Part shown: positions 1 to 9,600 of the stretch, piece after piece | How the letters are laid out: each line of letters begins with the position of its first letter | Numbering within the stretch: position 1 is the stretch's first letter | DNA from: Gonapodya prolifera JEL478 | Taxonomy: Eukaryota; Monoblepharomycota; Monoblepharidomycetes; Monoblepharidales; Gonapodyaceae | Length of the DNA stretch: 64,000 nucleotides | Assembly (NCBI GenBank): GCA_001574975.1 | Contig: KQ965746.1 | Coordinates: 195,812 to 259,811, forward strand | Reading direction: 5' to 3' | Notes under the pieces: model-generated | Told to the model about the DNA's origin: nothing | What the model saw: the letters and a program-made list of their open reading frames with translations, nothing else | Database searches by the model: none | Program-made: the position numbers and the translations under genes

Positions 1-1064
1 AGGGCCTAAGGGGGGTGCGTAGGATGTGATCTGACGGGAGTGGGAGTGTGACTACACTGAAGAGGTGTTGGTGGAGAGGAGGGAGTCTGACGAACCTCAG
101 ACCGTGCGTTCTCCATGATCAAGTGGGTCAAGGCGAGACTTTCGGGACCGATGTAGAACACGCGCTGCCCCTCGGGAAAAGAGCGGTCGAGTTTGGGTGA
201 GAGTTCAGATCCTGAAATGGCATTCGGAAGGCCGTATGAAGGAGGGATGGTGTGGGGGTGGACGGAGTACCCCCGGGATGTCAGGATGGAGGCAAGTGGA
301 GCTAGAGAGGAACATATGCCATAGTTGGTACAGGGTGACTCCATCATATGTCGAACATCACTCACCAAGATTGTGCTCGTAAGACACGTCGGCAACGAGA
401 GCAATGGTGTCTTTCGGCCCGCTTTGCTCTTGAGCTTCTTGATCATTCGTCGAGGCATAGTATGTGGCAAACGCGTCGGCGCACTTTTCGAGATCCAAAT
501 GTCGCTTGCCAAACACAAACAGCGTGGGTGTTGCGGAGGGTCTAGATTGGAACGATAAGGATACAAGGAACGTAGGCATCGGGTCAGTTCTATCACCCGA
601 AAATGAAAGTGGGCGGCAATGTTCGACTCACAGACTCAGACAGGAATGGCCGTAATGGACGATTAGATCGGAATCGACGTGTTTCGCAGCGACTTCGTCA
701 ACGCAGCACGATCCGTAAGTGGAGTCTGCGAGAATAAAGCAAGATGCAGTCGTTGGGAACCGAGCCTTCAGTCGTTCCACAAGTCGTGGTGCGTGTGCCA
801 GCAGTTCATCGGGAAACTGTAGGGCTATCTTGGGAAAAGCGCAAAGAGAGAGGTGGCAGCGTCGGTGAAAATGGATGAAAGGTGGGGAGACGAGAGAGTG
901 CGCACCTTTGACGCGTTGAGAGTGGAGACCACATCGACCGTGCGAGACAGCTCGAAGAATTGGTCGAACGAGTCATCAGACTGCAGAGAGGGGAGCGCGG
1001 AGTTGTCGATTGCCTGGATCGGCAGGGCGTACAGATCTGTCGCATCGGATGAAAACGCAGACAT
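1..1064 (-). CDS. DPH2: Diphthamide synthase subunit DPH2 (3' end cut by window edge)
   Basis: DPH2 partners DPH1 in the radical-SAM step that transfers a 3-amino-3-carboxypropyl group from SAM to a histidine of elongation factor 2 in the cytosol. I see the N-terminal stretch [18 protein letters not shown] (exon 1, 1064 to about 906), then after an intron of about 77 nt the family hallmark [14 protein letters not shown] followed by [16 protein letters not shown] and VHYGHSCLS (828 to about 632). An [11 protein letters not shown] block and ADVSYEHNL follow (about 590-366). An intron at 302-365 precedes [17 protein letters not shown]. The C-terminal part lies beyond base 1. The start at 1064 is the first Met upstream of the conserved N-terminal block. 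The LQFPDEL form favours DPH2 over DPH1. The family call is firm; the exon ends are by eye. Confidence 0.92.
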
Positions 1065-1986
1065 AAGAAGAGAGAGAAAAAAGACTGCGGCCCTGTGAGT
1101 GCTGCGGTCAAGCCCCTCAATCTTTATGAGTGTCAGACTTTACAAATGTACACCCGCTTCAGCTGCAAATCGTCCTTTCCACTCAACCGTTTCGGCGGCA
1201 GTGGAGACGTAGCGTTTTGAACACGTTCTGTGCGGTATCGCTTCATGTTGTTGGACGGTGGGGAGCCCCGTCGTTCGTCTCCAAACCTTCCTGGGAGCAT
1301 TTAACCGCTTTATAGCCAAACGCTTCCGTAAGCTAACTCCTTAACGACAACAGACTCTTTAATGGTACCGGGAATGCCCCCATATAACCCGTCACACTCT
1401 CTGTCGGATCATGTTCACTCGTTAATGGGATTCCGAGTCTGATTTGCGTCGTCATGGAGGCGTGGACAAATAACTTTCAGCTCCCATAAAGGAGGCGTGT
1501 GACGGGGCGTGGGGCGGGGGAACGAGGTGTTGGGTGAATGGGGGTTTCGTGAATAGGGGTTGGGGATTTGTGCTCTTGTACCAGCGTCGAGTGTTGGGCT
1601 GCAGCCGGTGGTGGGTTCTCTGACATACCCATCTGGTGACCAGTGGCGATACGAGCGGCGGTAATAAGGCACCTGTCAGAGCAACCCCCATTCTGTCCAT
1701 TCATCCACTATTGTCCGCCTCTTTCTCTTTCTGTTTTACCACACCATATTTGCATTCAACTTCGATATCGAGTAGGTGTTTTGAGGATGATGCAGAATGT
1801 TGGGAGCACCGAAAGAACAACACTTCTAGAGTTTATGTTTTCCATGCCTCACAAGTTGACATTAGTAGCAGCACTGCAGCAACCATGGCGTTCATTTTAT
1901 TCGTGGTTCGAGACGTTTCCTGGGATTGTGCCCATACATGTTTCGTTTTTTGGCAAGAAGTCGCACAACAGCGAATACCCTCTACC
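1065..1986. other. Gene-free stretch between DPH2 and PUS4 starts
   Basis: About 920 bases lie between the divergent starts of DPH2 and the TruB-type gene. It should hold both promoters. Reading frames here are short or run into the PUS4 exon and show no recognisable protein. An in-frame Met at 1885 upstream of the chosen PUS4 start could give a longer N-terminus (MAFILFVVRDV...), so part of this stretch may be coding. I see no RNA gene or repeat. Confidence 0.5.
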
Positions 1987-3560
1987 ATGCCTCCAAAACC
2001 GCCGGCCCATCCCATCCTTCCGAAACTACAAGGAGTCTTTGCTGTATTCAAACCTGAAGGAATCACCTCCGCCGAATGCCTCAACAATCTCAAAATCAAG
2101 ATCGAGCGAGAGCTGTTTGGTGTCAAGGCCGGTCGGGGCCGGTTTAAGATCAAGCTGGGTCATGGAGGGACGCTGGATCCCATGGCAACTGGCGTTCTAG
2201 GCAAGTTTTCTAATTTGTCCGGGGATTGGTCCTGGGGCAGGGTTTCATCAGACATTTCTTCACCCTTGGTGATGGACCCCAATCTTCACAGTGGTTGGCA
2301 TCAATACGGGGACAAAGCTCCTCTCCCAATTCCTTAGTTGCTCAAAGACCTATGTAGCCGGTGCCCGCACGGGCTCCTCGACGGACACGTTCGACCGGCT
2401 GGGTCAAATCGTCAAGACTGCACCATTCGATCACATCACCGAACAATTGGTCAGGGACAGCCTTCAACCGTTTCGTGGTGAAATCCAGCAAATTCCACCC
2501 GTATACTCGGCACTTCGAGTGGAGGGGAAGAGAATGTAAGCTTTTGAATCTCCGCATAGCCGAACCAACAATTTTGAACTACGGGGAGTGACACGATCCT
2601 ATCCTGCGCTATTCAAGGTACGAGTACGCGCGCGAAGGCAGATCCCTTCCTGACGGCAAAGCCCTGGAACCTCGCCAAGTGACTGTCTTCGAGCTCGAAC
2701 TTGTGGACTACCACTCCGGCGACTCCACCAACAACTTTACCGAAACCCCGGCCGAAGATGATATCATCCCTGTCAAAATGGAAGCGCTGGACTACTCCGA
2801 AGCGTCGACATTGCTCGACCCACCTGTAAAGAGGAAGTTGGAAGAAGAGGGACAGGAGGGTGTGGCCAAGAAGGCACGAGTAGATATACCTGTTCATCAG
2901 ACGAATGTGTGGACGGGCGAGGGTGTTTCACAGACGGTGGATTCGGAGGACACTAAACCTGACCTTTTGAATGGTCTCGACATCAAGGTCAAACTGGAAA
3001 TGCTTGCAGAACCCCTTCCCTCCATCGACCCGGTACCCTCCATCGACCCCATACCCCCCATCGATCCTTCACCCTCCATCGACCTCGCCAACCTTACACC
3101 CCGCGTCCCCGCCGGCTCACTGGCGTACAAACCATCTCCCAGTCGACCGCCACCCTTGCACCCTTCTCAGTTCCCCCAGGGCCCCGTCTTCGGCTTGCGC
3201 ATCGTTTCATCAGGCGGGTTCTACGTGCGTAGCCTGATAAACGATTTGGGCAAGGCACTCAACACTGCCGCTCACATGATCAGTCTGGAGAGGGTGCGAC
3301 AGGGTCCATTTGAGCTGGAGCGGGCGCTGAGAGAGGACAGAGGCGACTGGAAGGTCGATAAGATCCTGGAACAGATCGACTGGGCGTTTTCAGAGGGAGG
3401 AATCAAAAGGAAACAAAAAGGGCTCGTCGTGTTGGGTATTGTGCCGGCGGACGAAGTGAAGGTAGAACCGGAAGATGATGTCAAGGGAGGGGGGCAAGGA
3501 GTGGCGGAGGGGGAGGGCGAAGGCGGAGAGGATCAGGGTGAGGACGGAGGAGAAGAATAA
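1987..3560 (+). CDS. PUS4: TruB/Pus4-family tRNA pseudouridine-55 synthase with long acidic insert
   Basis: The enzyme isomerises U55 in the T-loop of tRNAs. Exon 1 (1987-2200) carries GVFAVFKPEGITSAECLNNL and the catalytic block LGHGGTLDPMATGVL with the active-site Asp. Exon 2 (2292-2535) carries SKTYVAGARTGSSTDTFDR and QQIPPVYSALRVEGKRM. Exon 3 (2618-3560) begins YEYAREGRSLP and ends with FGLRIVSSGGFYVRSLINDL, typical of TruB. Intron 1 (2201-2291) is a GC-AG intron: it restores V-V-G-I-N-T-G. Intron 2 (2536-2617) is GT-AG. Between the two core halves of exon 3 lies an insert of roughly 140 residues with an NLS-like KKARV and four 6-residue PSIDP-type units (about 3018-3085). The acidic Gly/Glu tail is also unusual. 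A longer N-terminus from 1885 is possible. The family is certain; nuclear or mitochondrial location is inferred. Confidence 0.92.
2201..2291 (+). other. GC-AG intron in PUS4
   Basis: The donor reads GCAAGT directly after the codon for Leu of the ATGVL motif, and the acceptor is CACAG before TGGTTGGC. Joining 2200 to 2292 gives GVL-VVGINTGTKLL, which is the conserved TruB continuation. No GT donor nearby gives this result. Confidence 0.8.
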
Positions 3561-3822
3561 GTGGTGAAGAAAATGGGAGCCCGCCACGGTAAACTGATGA
3601 ATGAAGGCGGTGGCAGACGCCGAGACGATTCCTTTTAATGTGGCCTTTACCCTACACGATTTTCTGGACAATCACACATCTGCAATATAGAAACATCTAA
3701 TTGATTTGTTCATTCAACAACCATGTATACATCGGCTACATACTACGTCCCCTCGCCCCCGCACACGATTAGTTGTACCAACGTCGACTTCAAAGTTTAA
3801 GGCGCCATAGTTTACTTCCAAT

Positions 3823-5346
3823 CTATCGCGTAACGAGGTTCTTAATCTGCTCGAAGAATACAAAGGTGAGGATGGTGTGAGGGCCAAGACGAATGAAGGC
3901 GGACAGCCAGCCTGAGTATCAAACGTTGAAAGGTGTAGTTTGTTTAGCATCGTTTCGGACCGGTATTTTTCGAGAGTGGACTCACCCTTGAAGAAGGCGC
4001 CCGGACCCTCCTTTGTTCCAATCTTGACGAAGGCGTCAATCATTCCCTATGGATCAAAGTTACCCATTTTGTCACGCATTCGTGGTGGTGAGACGGCATT
4101 CGAAGATGTCAAGGCACCACCTGCAGCTTGAATTCAGAGGACGATCGGACCCACCTTATACTCTCCCTTCACGGGAGAGTACATGATTCTGGTCTTAACG
4201 ACGTCGACGGGCGAGGTGGCGGTCGTAGCAATGAGACCCTAAGTCGGTGGGGGTTTGTCATGGGTCAGCATCTGAGAGCAGCCGCAACAAGAAGATTTTC
4301 GACTCCGGTACAGGAATTCATGAGCGCAGAGGTCCTGGACCTCAGTCATTCAAAATGGATTGTACCACCATCCCGACATCTGCCCTCAAATAATCCACCG
4401 CTTGAGATCCTCACCGCCAACAAACTCGCTCCAAAGTGCGTCAGCACATTGTCCTGGAACCATCCCGACGCCAGCATCTGCGCCTTGACCACGTCATATG
4501 ACACAAGTTGTGAGCTCGTCATTACAATGGCCCTGCCAATGTTCGGGCTCAACCCCGTGAACAAGGCCGCTGTCCCTTCCTCGCGACGGATTCGGAGGAA
4601 TGCGTCGATCGCGTGCTTGTAGTTTCGCCGCTCCGCGGGGGGGAGCTTTGAGTCGGCCTGCATGCGGATATTGGCGAGGTCAAATGGGTTGCCTGAGTGC
4701 GAGAACGAATTTGCGTCAGAGCTTGAAGTTTAGGACAGTGTTGAGGAGGTAGCTTGTGGCCTCACCGGCAATGCCGCCAGCTGTTCCTCCAATAACCGCA
4801 GAACCGAGCTGTGTCCAGAAGTTCATGTTTCCGGTGCTAGTGAGATGCTTTTTCAGCTCTTCGTAGACACCGAAGCGGGTGGTACTGTATGTGGCCTGGC
4901 GAAGGATACTGTTTGCGGTTGGAAGAGTTTCGAACTAATATTTAGTTCGCAAGACGAGGAAGCGCAAAACACGCAAAGCATGAAACGGACCTCGCGCTAA
5001 GTCCAGCATAGAGTCCAATGATACCTTCTCCCTTGACGATGCTCGAAATTACGGCGACATAGCTCTGTTTCGGACCTTGTGACGTCTGAATACGGACTTT
5101 CAGCAAGCTTTATTGCCACGATAGGTAAATTAATACGAATTTTGAGGATAAGGGGATGAATGGCAACATGTGATGGTGGTTTAAATGAGTTAGTGCTCCG
5201 GACAAGCTGGCAGCGATCTTCAAATGCCATACGCACTCGATTGGGTGGGTGATTGATGCTGCCGCACAAGATGCTGCACCTCCCACCCTAAGAATTGTCG
5301 GAATGGATGCGAATGTCAGCTGGGGACCGCTGATTTGCGAACCCAT
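3823..5346 (-). CDS. DIC1: Mitochondrial carrier, dicarboxylate (DIC1) type
   Basis: This is a six-helix inner-membrane carrier with three repeats. The signature motifs are THPIDLLKVRIQTS (joined across an intron near 5237), NPFDLANIRMQADSKLPP and SPVDVVKTRIMY, each a P-x-D/E-x-x-K/R. The stretch RRNYKHAIDAFLRIRREEG and the ending GWLSAFIRLGPHTILTFVFF match the dicarboxylate carrier of yeast and animals better than the oxoglutarate carrier. At least five short introns break the gene. The stop is at 3823-3825. The start at 5346 gives MGSQISGPQL before the GGAASCAAASITHP block; a spliced upstream first exon is possible. It lies tail to tail with PUS4, about 260 bases apart. Substrate (malate or succinate exchanged for phosphate) is inferred from the family. 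Confidence 0.88.
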
Positions 5347-5678
5347 AGATAAGTTTCGCACCAGAAAGGAGTTGCCTTTTTCGTGCCAGACGACATCGTA
5401 TCCCACTTGAGCTGACTTAATGATGTCGTTGCCCACGACGGATCGGAAGGAATGAGGGGGAATCCGAGGATCGGAAAGGTGGAAACAGATCCCCGGAAGA
5501 ATACTGAGAATGAAATTCAACCGATTGGCATCTTCGAACAATAAATATTCGATTTATATCTCTTTGACATTTACACATTTGAATGGAAATAGGGGTAAAA
5601 GAGGGGGGGAAGACGGTTGAATCAAACACGCGTACACTGTCAAAATTATCATCCCAAGTCCCAACATCCCCATCAGTG
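5347..5678. other. Short intergenic stretch upstream of the carrier gene
   Basis: About 330 bases separate the carrier start from the stop of the pseudokinase gene on the same strand. An open frame runs through much of it on the minus strand without recognisable protein similarity. It probably holds the carrier promoter and the 3' end of the pseudokinase transcript. I see nothing else. Confidence 0.4.
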
Positions 5679-7723
5679 TCACCTGTCTCCCTCACAAAGA
5701 TCCAGTAAGTCCGCCAAAATCTCCACCACCACCTGAAATTCGGGCCGCGCATCCCTCTCGTTTTCCCAGCATTGCTCAACTATCTGCCGGAGAACCCGGG
5801 GCATTCCAGAGATGTTGGGTCGGAGTTTCCCAAGTTTTATCGCGATGATGTCATCTTCGTCTACTTCTGTACCATAGGGGGAATCCATTTGTAGCCAAAT
5901 CGCTGCACACACGATGCCAAATGAGTACACGTCATCCGATGAGTGTATCCCAACTGTTTCAAGTAATCTTTGGGGGGAAGCATAGTGGGCAGAACGGGGG
6001 TGCTTTTTCACTTGTTCTGCATTGAATTCTGTGGCTTCCAGTTTAAGAAGCGCGAGGGAGAAGTCGGAGATCATAGCGCGACCGTTCTCTGTGACCAAGA
6101 TGTTTCCTGGTTTCAGATTTGTGTGAATGTAGAGCCTATCATGAAGGAAGTTCATTCCTCGGGCTACGTCTGTCATCTGTTGAAGAATTGTGAGCATGAT
6201 GAGTGTGTCAAAATGAAGGGGAGGACGGGACGCGGGGATAATCACCAATTGAAGCTTTGCGCGTGTCGAGAGTTTCGGGTTATTATTTAAGTATGTGTCC
6301 AAATTTTCTTTCACAAGTGGTGCGACCGCGAATGTAACTGCTTTGCGCTCCGAGGAGAAACGACCCACGCCAAAAAGACGCAAGACAGAAGGATGCTGCA
6401 GCCTGGACCATACAGAGAGCTCTTGACGTGATGTCTGTGAACAATTTAGTTCTTTGGTGTTCTCGTCAGTTCTAGAAGGCCATACTCACCAAGACATCCT
6501 TCTGATCATCTTTTACCTGTGTATTAGCACTTTTGTCGGAAGTTAAAATCTTCACCATAATATCCTGGCCTTGCCAACGTCCTTGAATGAACTTCCAGCG
6601 ATGACCACTGGATTCAAGGGCAACTGGAGCCTTGGACATATCTTTACCGGTGAAAGAACAGTCCTCGAAGTTAATGGTAATGTCAAGGTCGTCATCTGAA
6701 GAATATCGAGGAGAGATGGAAGACGACTCCCCGGACTGCAACATGCTCTTCGTGCTTCCGGAAGACCTTACTGATCCTGTCTTTTCCAAGCCATCGACTT
6801 TCTGAAGTATTGTGTGCAGTATCGCCTTATTCTCCTGTACATTTGCCATGACGACTTTCACATTGTTGTTGATTTCAGCGAGGCGGGCGACAACAACTGC
6901 GAATGCTTTTTCAAATTCGTCATTTTGACGATCTAACATGTCTAAAATCTGGAAGGATTTTTTTGTATTGACCAGCTGGTGGTATTTATGCAATGAATTA
7001 ATACATTTGGTGGAGCAAGAAGACATATATATGACGTACCTGAGCAGTGACAGAGATTTCTTTGACCAATTTTTGATATTTCTTCCAGTACTGCTTGATC
7101 TTGTCACTTATTTCTTCTGCGCTCATTGCATCTTTGAAGTGCATGATCACTTGCGAAACTTGATACCATTTTTTCTTGGTACGCTTCTCTTGGGCATCAT
7201 CGCTCGCTACGGGCAACTCCAGTTTGAACCCCTTTCGAATTTCTTCGAGAAAACTGGATAACGAGTCAGCAGCCTATTTGAAGAGCGAAAATTTCAGACG
7301 TTCTTACACTTCCAGCTTTATGGCTTGCTTCTTCAAAGCCCCGCGTGCATCGTCCTTCGTCTTTTTATCCTCTGTATCGCAGCCTTTGCCCGTCTCAACA
7401 CTTTGCAGCAACCCAGTAATGTTCCCCAGTAGTGTGGTGCACCCTTCCAACAGCTGGTTCAAAATTTCTCGGTTGGTTGCACTCGTGTCCACATTCTCTA
7501 GAAATGTATAGAGCGCTCCCAGTATTTCAGCACATATTGCAAGCGGAGGACAGATCCCGGATGCGGTCTTTGCAACCAGCTCAGCGACCTTGACGAATGG
7601 TTTTGCCTTCGTCAACCAAGCCGGTCTGTCGCTAACCGTGGATCCTCCCGCGGGGTGCCTAACCATCGATCCTTCCGCCGGGTCAGTCACCATCGATCCT
7701 TCCGGCTGGCTGGTAACCATCAT
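5679..7723 (-). CDS. MLKL-like protein: N-terminal helical bundle plus TKL-type pseudokinase
   Basis: Exon 1 (about 7723-7309) starts with three 9-residue repeats of the form MVTxPxGS, then an amphipathic helical region (AKPFVKVAELVAKTASG ... EILGALYTFLENVD ... LNQLLEGCTTLLGN). The next exons continue with SFLEEIRKGFKLELP, WYQVSQVIMHFKDAMS and a coiled region ILDMLDRQNDEFEKAF. A kinase fold of tyrosine-kinase-like type follows from about 6600. The beta-3 lysine (GQDIMVKIL) and alpha-C Glu (RQELSVWSRLQHPSVLRLFG) are kept. The Gly-rich loop is degraded, HRD reads HTN (YIHTNLKPGNILV, near 6130), and DFG reads DFS (MISDFSLALL, near 6055). This predicts a catalytically dead kinase. The order of four-helix-like bundle then pseudokinase is that of animal and plant MLKL, executioners of regulated necrosis. 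Membrane-disrupting function here is inference from architecture only. Confidence 0.78.
7635..7720 (-). repeat. 27-bp in-frame tandem repeat in the pseudokinase N-terminus
   Basis: Copies of ACCATCGATCCTTCC-like sequence start at 7635, 7662, 7689 and 7716 on the plus strand, exactly 27 bases apart. On the minus strand they encode 9-residue units MVTSQPEGS, MVTDPAEGS, MVRHPAGGS. The period is a multiple of three, so length change keeps the frame. Confidence 0.85.
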
Positions 7724-8782
7724 TTTGTCTGCTAGCCCCGATCTCGAAGCAGAGGGGTGTTGGAGAATTCAATTTGAGGTCGGAGAACTGTTTCGCGGGG
7801 TGACTTATATTGTGCATATACATTACACGTTTTGTTGGGGCTATGTAATGTAGACTGGCGCATTTCGATTTCCGCTTTCGATATCTAAGAATTATATGAA
7901 ATGCACAACACGGCTGCTTTGCTGGCTGAATTAATTTTGTCGCGTTGACAATGAATTGCAGCTACAGCTGACCACAGCACGACGCCCTTTCCCAGTCCTT
8001 CCCCGCAACACTTCTCATTGGAAGGCGGAGGAGCCAGCCAGCACCGCCGCTCGAGGCACTCTTTGACTTGCGACGCGTAACAAGAGCCGCGTGCGGCGTC
8101 TTGCTGGTCAGCCCCAAGACAACCGGCATCACGGACCTCCTGCGGGCTGTCTGAACGCTCGGGAATGTGTACTGTAGCTGCTTGTGCACGAGCGACAACC
8201 TCTCCCCGTGGTGTGTCCTGGGCAACGTCCGATTGAATTGGAGCAGTCCTCTCGACGGCGAAGTCGCTTTACACTGTAATAGTCAAACGCAACGCTCGAA
8301 TGATGAAAGAAGACCAATCATCCCGATATCATTGATCCACTGTCGCCAACCGCGCTCCGAATCATTCAACCAACGTACTATTGATGCAGAACAACATCCT
8401 ACCGGACTTCTACCATGCTGTCGCTCGAATATGTGCGAGGCTGCCTCCTACATCTGAAATACAGCTTGGCAGGCCCGAATCAATTCGCTTTACGATGTCA
8501 AAACTTGGTCTGGCTACCCTAGCAGATGGGCACTCATCACGTCGAAAAAATGTCGAGAGAAGGAATTCGGTTTTAAATTTAAAAGTGGGGAACATCTGCG
8601 TGACCAAATCCTGCACGACGTACATGCCGCGTGCATGCAGAGAACATGAAGGACCTTATTCTTTGTAACTATATATTTGCATGATCCATCCCGCTTCTTT
8701 TCCTGAACTGCGGCAGCAATGGCTAATCGCTGTTCAAGACGATGCTTTGTACTTTCAGTATCATGGTCCCTCGCGTGTGGGA
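7724..8782. other. Gene-free stretch of about 1.06 kb
   Basis: It lies between the start of the pseudokinase gene and the stop of the PRRC2-like gene, both on the minus strand. Several open frames of 60-100 codons overlap on both strands, but none shows a motif I recognise and none has convincing splice partners. The sequence is less GC-rich than the flanking PRRC2-like gene. It should include the pseudokinase promoter. Confidence 0.45.
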
Positions 8783-9600
8783 TCAACTAGATGTTGTGCT
8801 CGAGCCTGCCGCTTCGGCTTCAACGCTTCCACCAGCCTCGCGGGAGCTCCCCCCGGCGCCTCGGCCCCCTCGGCCCCCCCGCTTGCCCCCGCGACTACCT
8901 CCACCCCCACCTCCTCCGCGGCCCCTGCCCCGACCAGCGTCACTACCTCCATCACCACCCCCCACCAAAACATCACCAGTCTCTTGGCCTGCTTCAACGG
9001 GGCCATTGTGTCCTCCGAAGGACCCATTGTTCATGCCGCCTCCTCGACCGTGCTTATTACGCCCAGACTTGGCTCGCCCCCGGTCGCCATTGTCAGCCCT
9101 TCCCGCACCGTCCTCGTTTCCTCTGCCGGCGAGATCACTTCCCACATCTCCATTCGGCTCGGGCGTCGAATGTGTCACACCGGCCGGGGCTCCGCGTCCA
9201 CGCCGAAATCGTTGGCCCCCACCACGACCGCGAGCATGTCCAGCATTGCCAATTCCAAAACTGTTCGACGGGTTCTGCGATTCTACGGCCGAGCCCATCT
9301 CGTCTCCACGTCCATTACCCCACTCCGCACCTCCGTTTTGCACTGGTTGAACAGCAGGATTTTCAGCCCGAACGGAGCCATCTGCACTTTCCACGCCAGG
9401 CCATCCAACATTGCCACCCCCACGATGCTGTCCTCCTCGACCCCCTCCTCTGACACGACCTCGACCACGAAACATTGCCCGCCGCGAACCAGCGCCACGT
9501 CCGCGGAAGATCCCGGGCTGCACAGTGTCCGTCAAGTCAGATGTCTTGTCCAATGAACCGCCATCATCAACGGGCTCGGGCGACTCTCCAAGTTCCGCCT
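8783..9600 (-). repeat. RGG/RG-rich low-complexity coding region
   Basis: The last 270 or so codons of the PRRC2-like gene encode many RGG, GRGRG and GGGGG runs. They give long open frames on the opposite strand that are compositional shadows. RGG boxes are RNA-binding and arginine-methylation targets. Confidence 0.8.

Noticed and set aside
7962-8460. Overlapping short frames on both strands between the pseudokinase and PRRC2-like genes
   Set aside because: No recognisable residues, no consistent splicing and no start context better than chance.
8681-9556. Long plus-strand open frames (up to 291 codons) opposite the PRRC2-like 3' end
   Set aside because: They mirror the RGG and Gly-rich coding of the minus strand; composition alone keeps them open.
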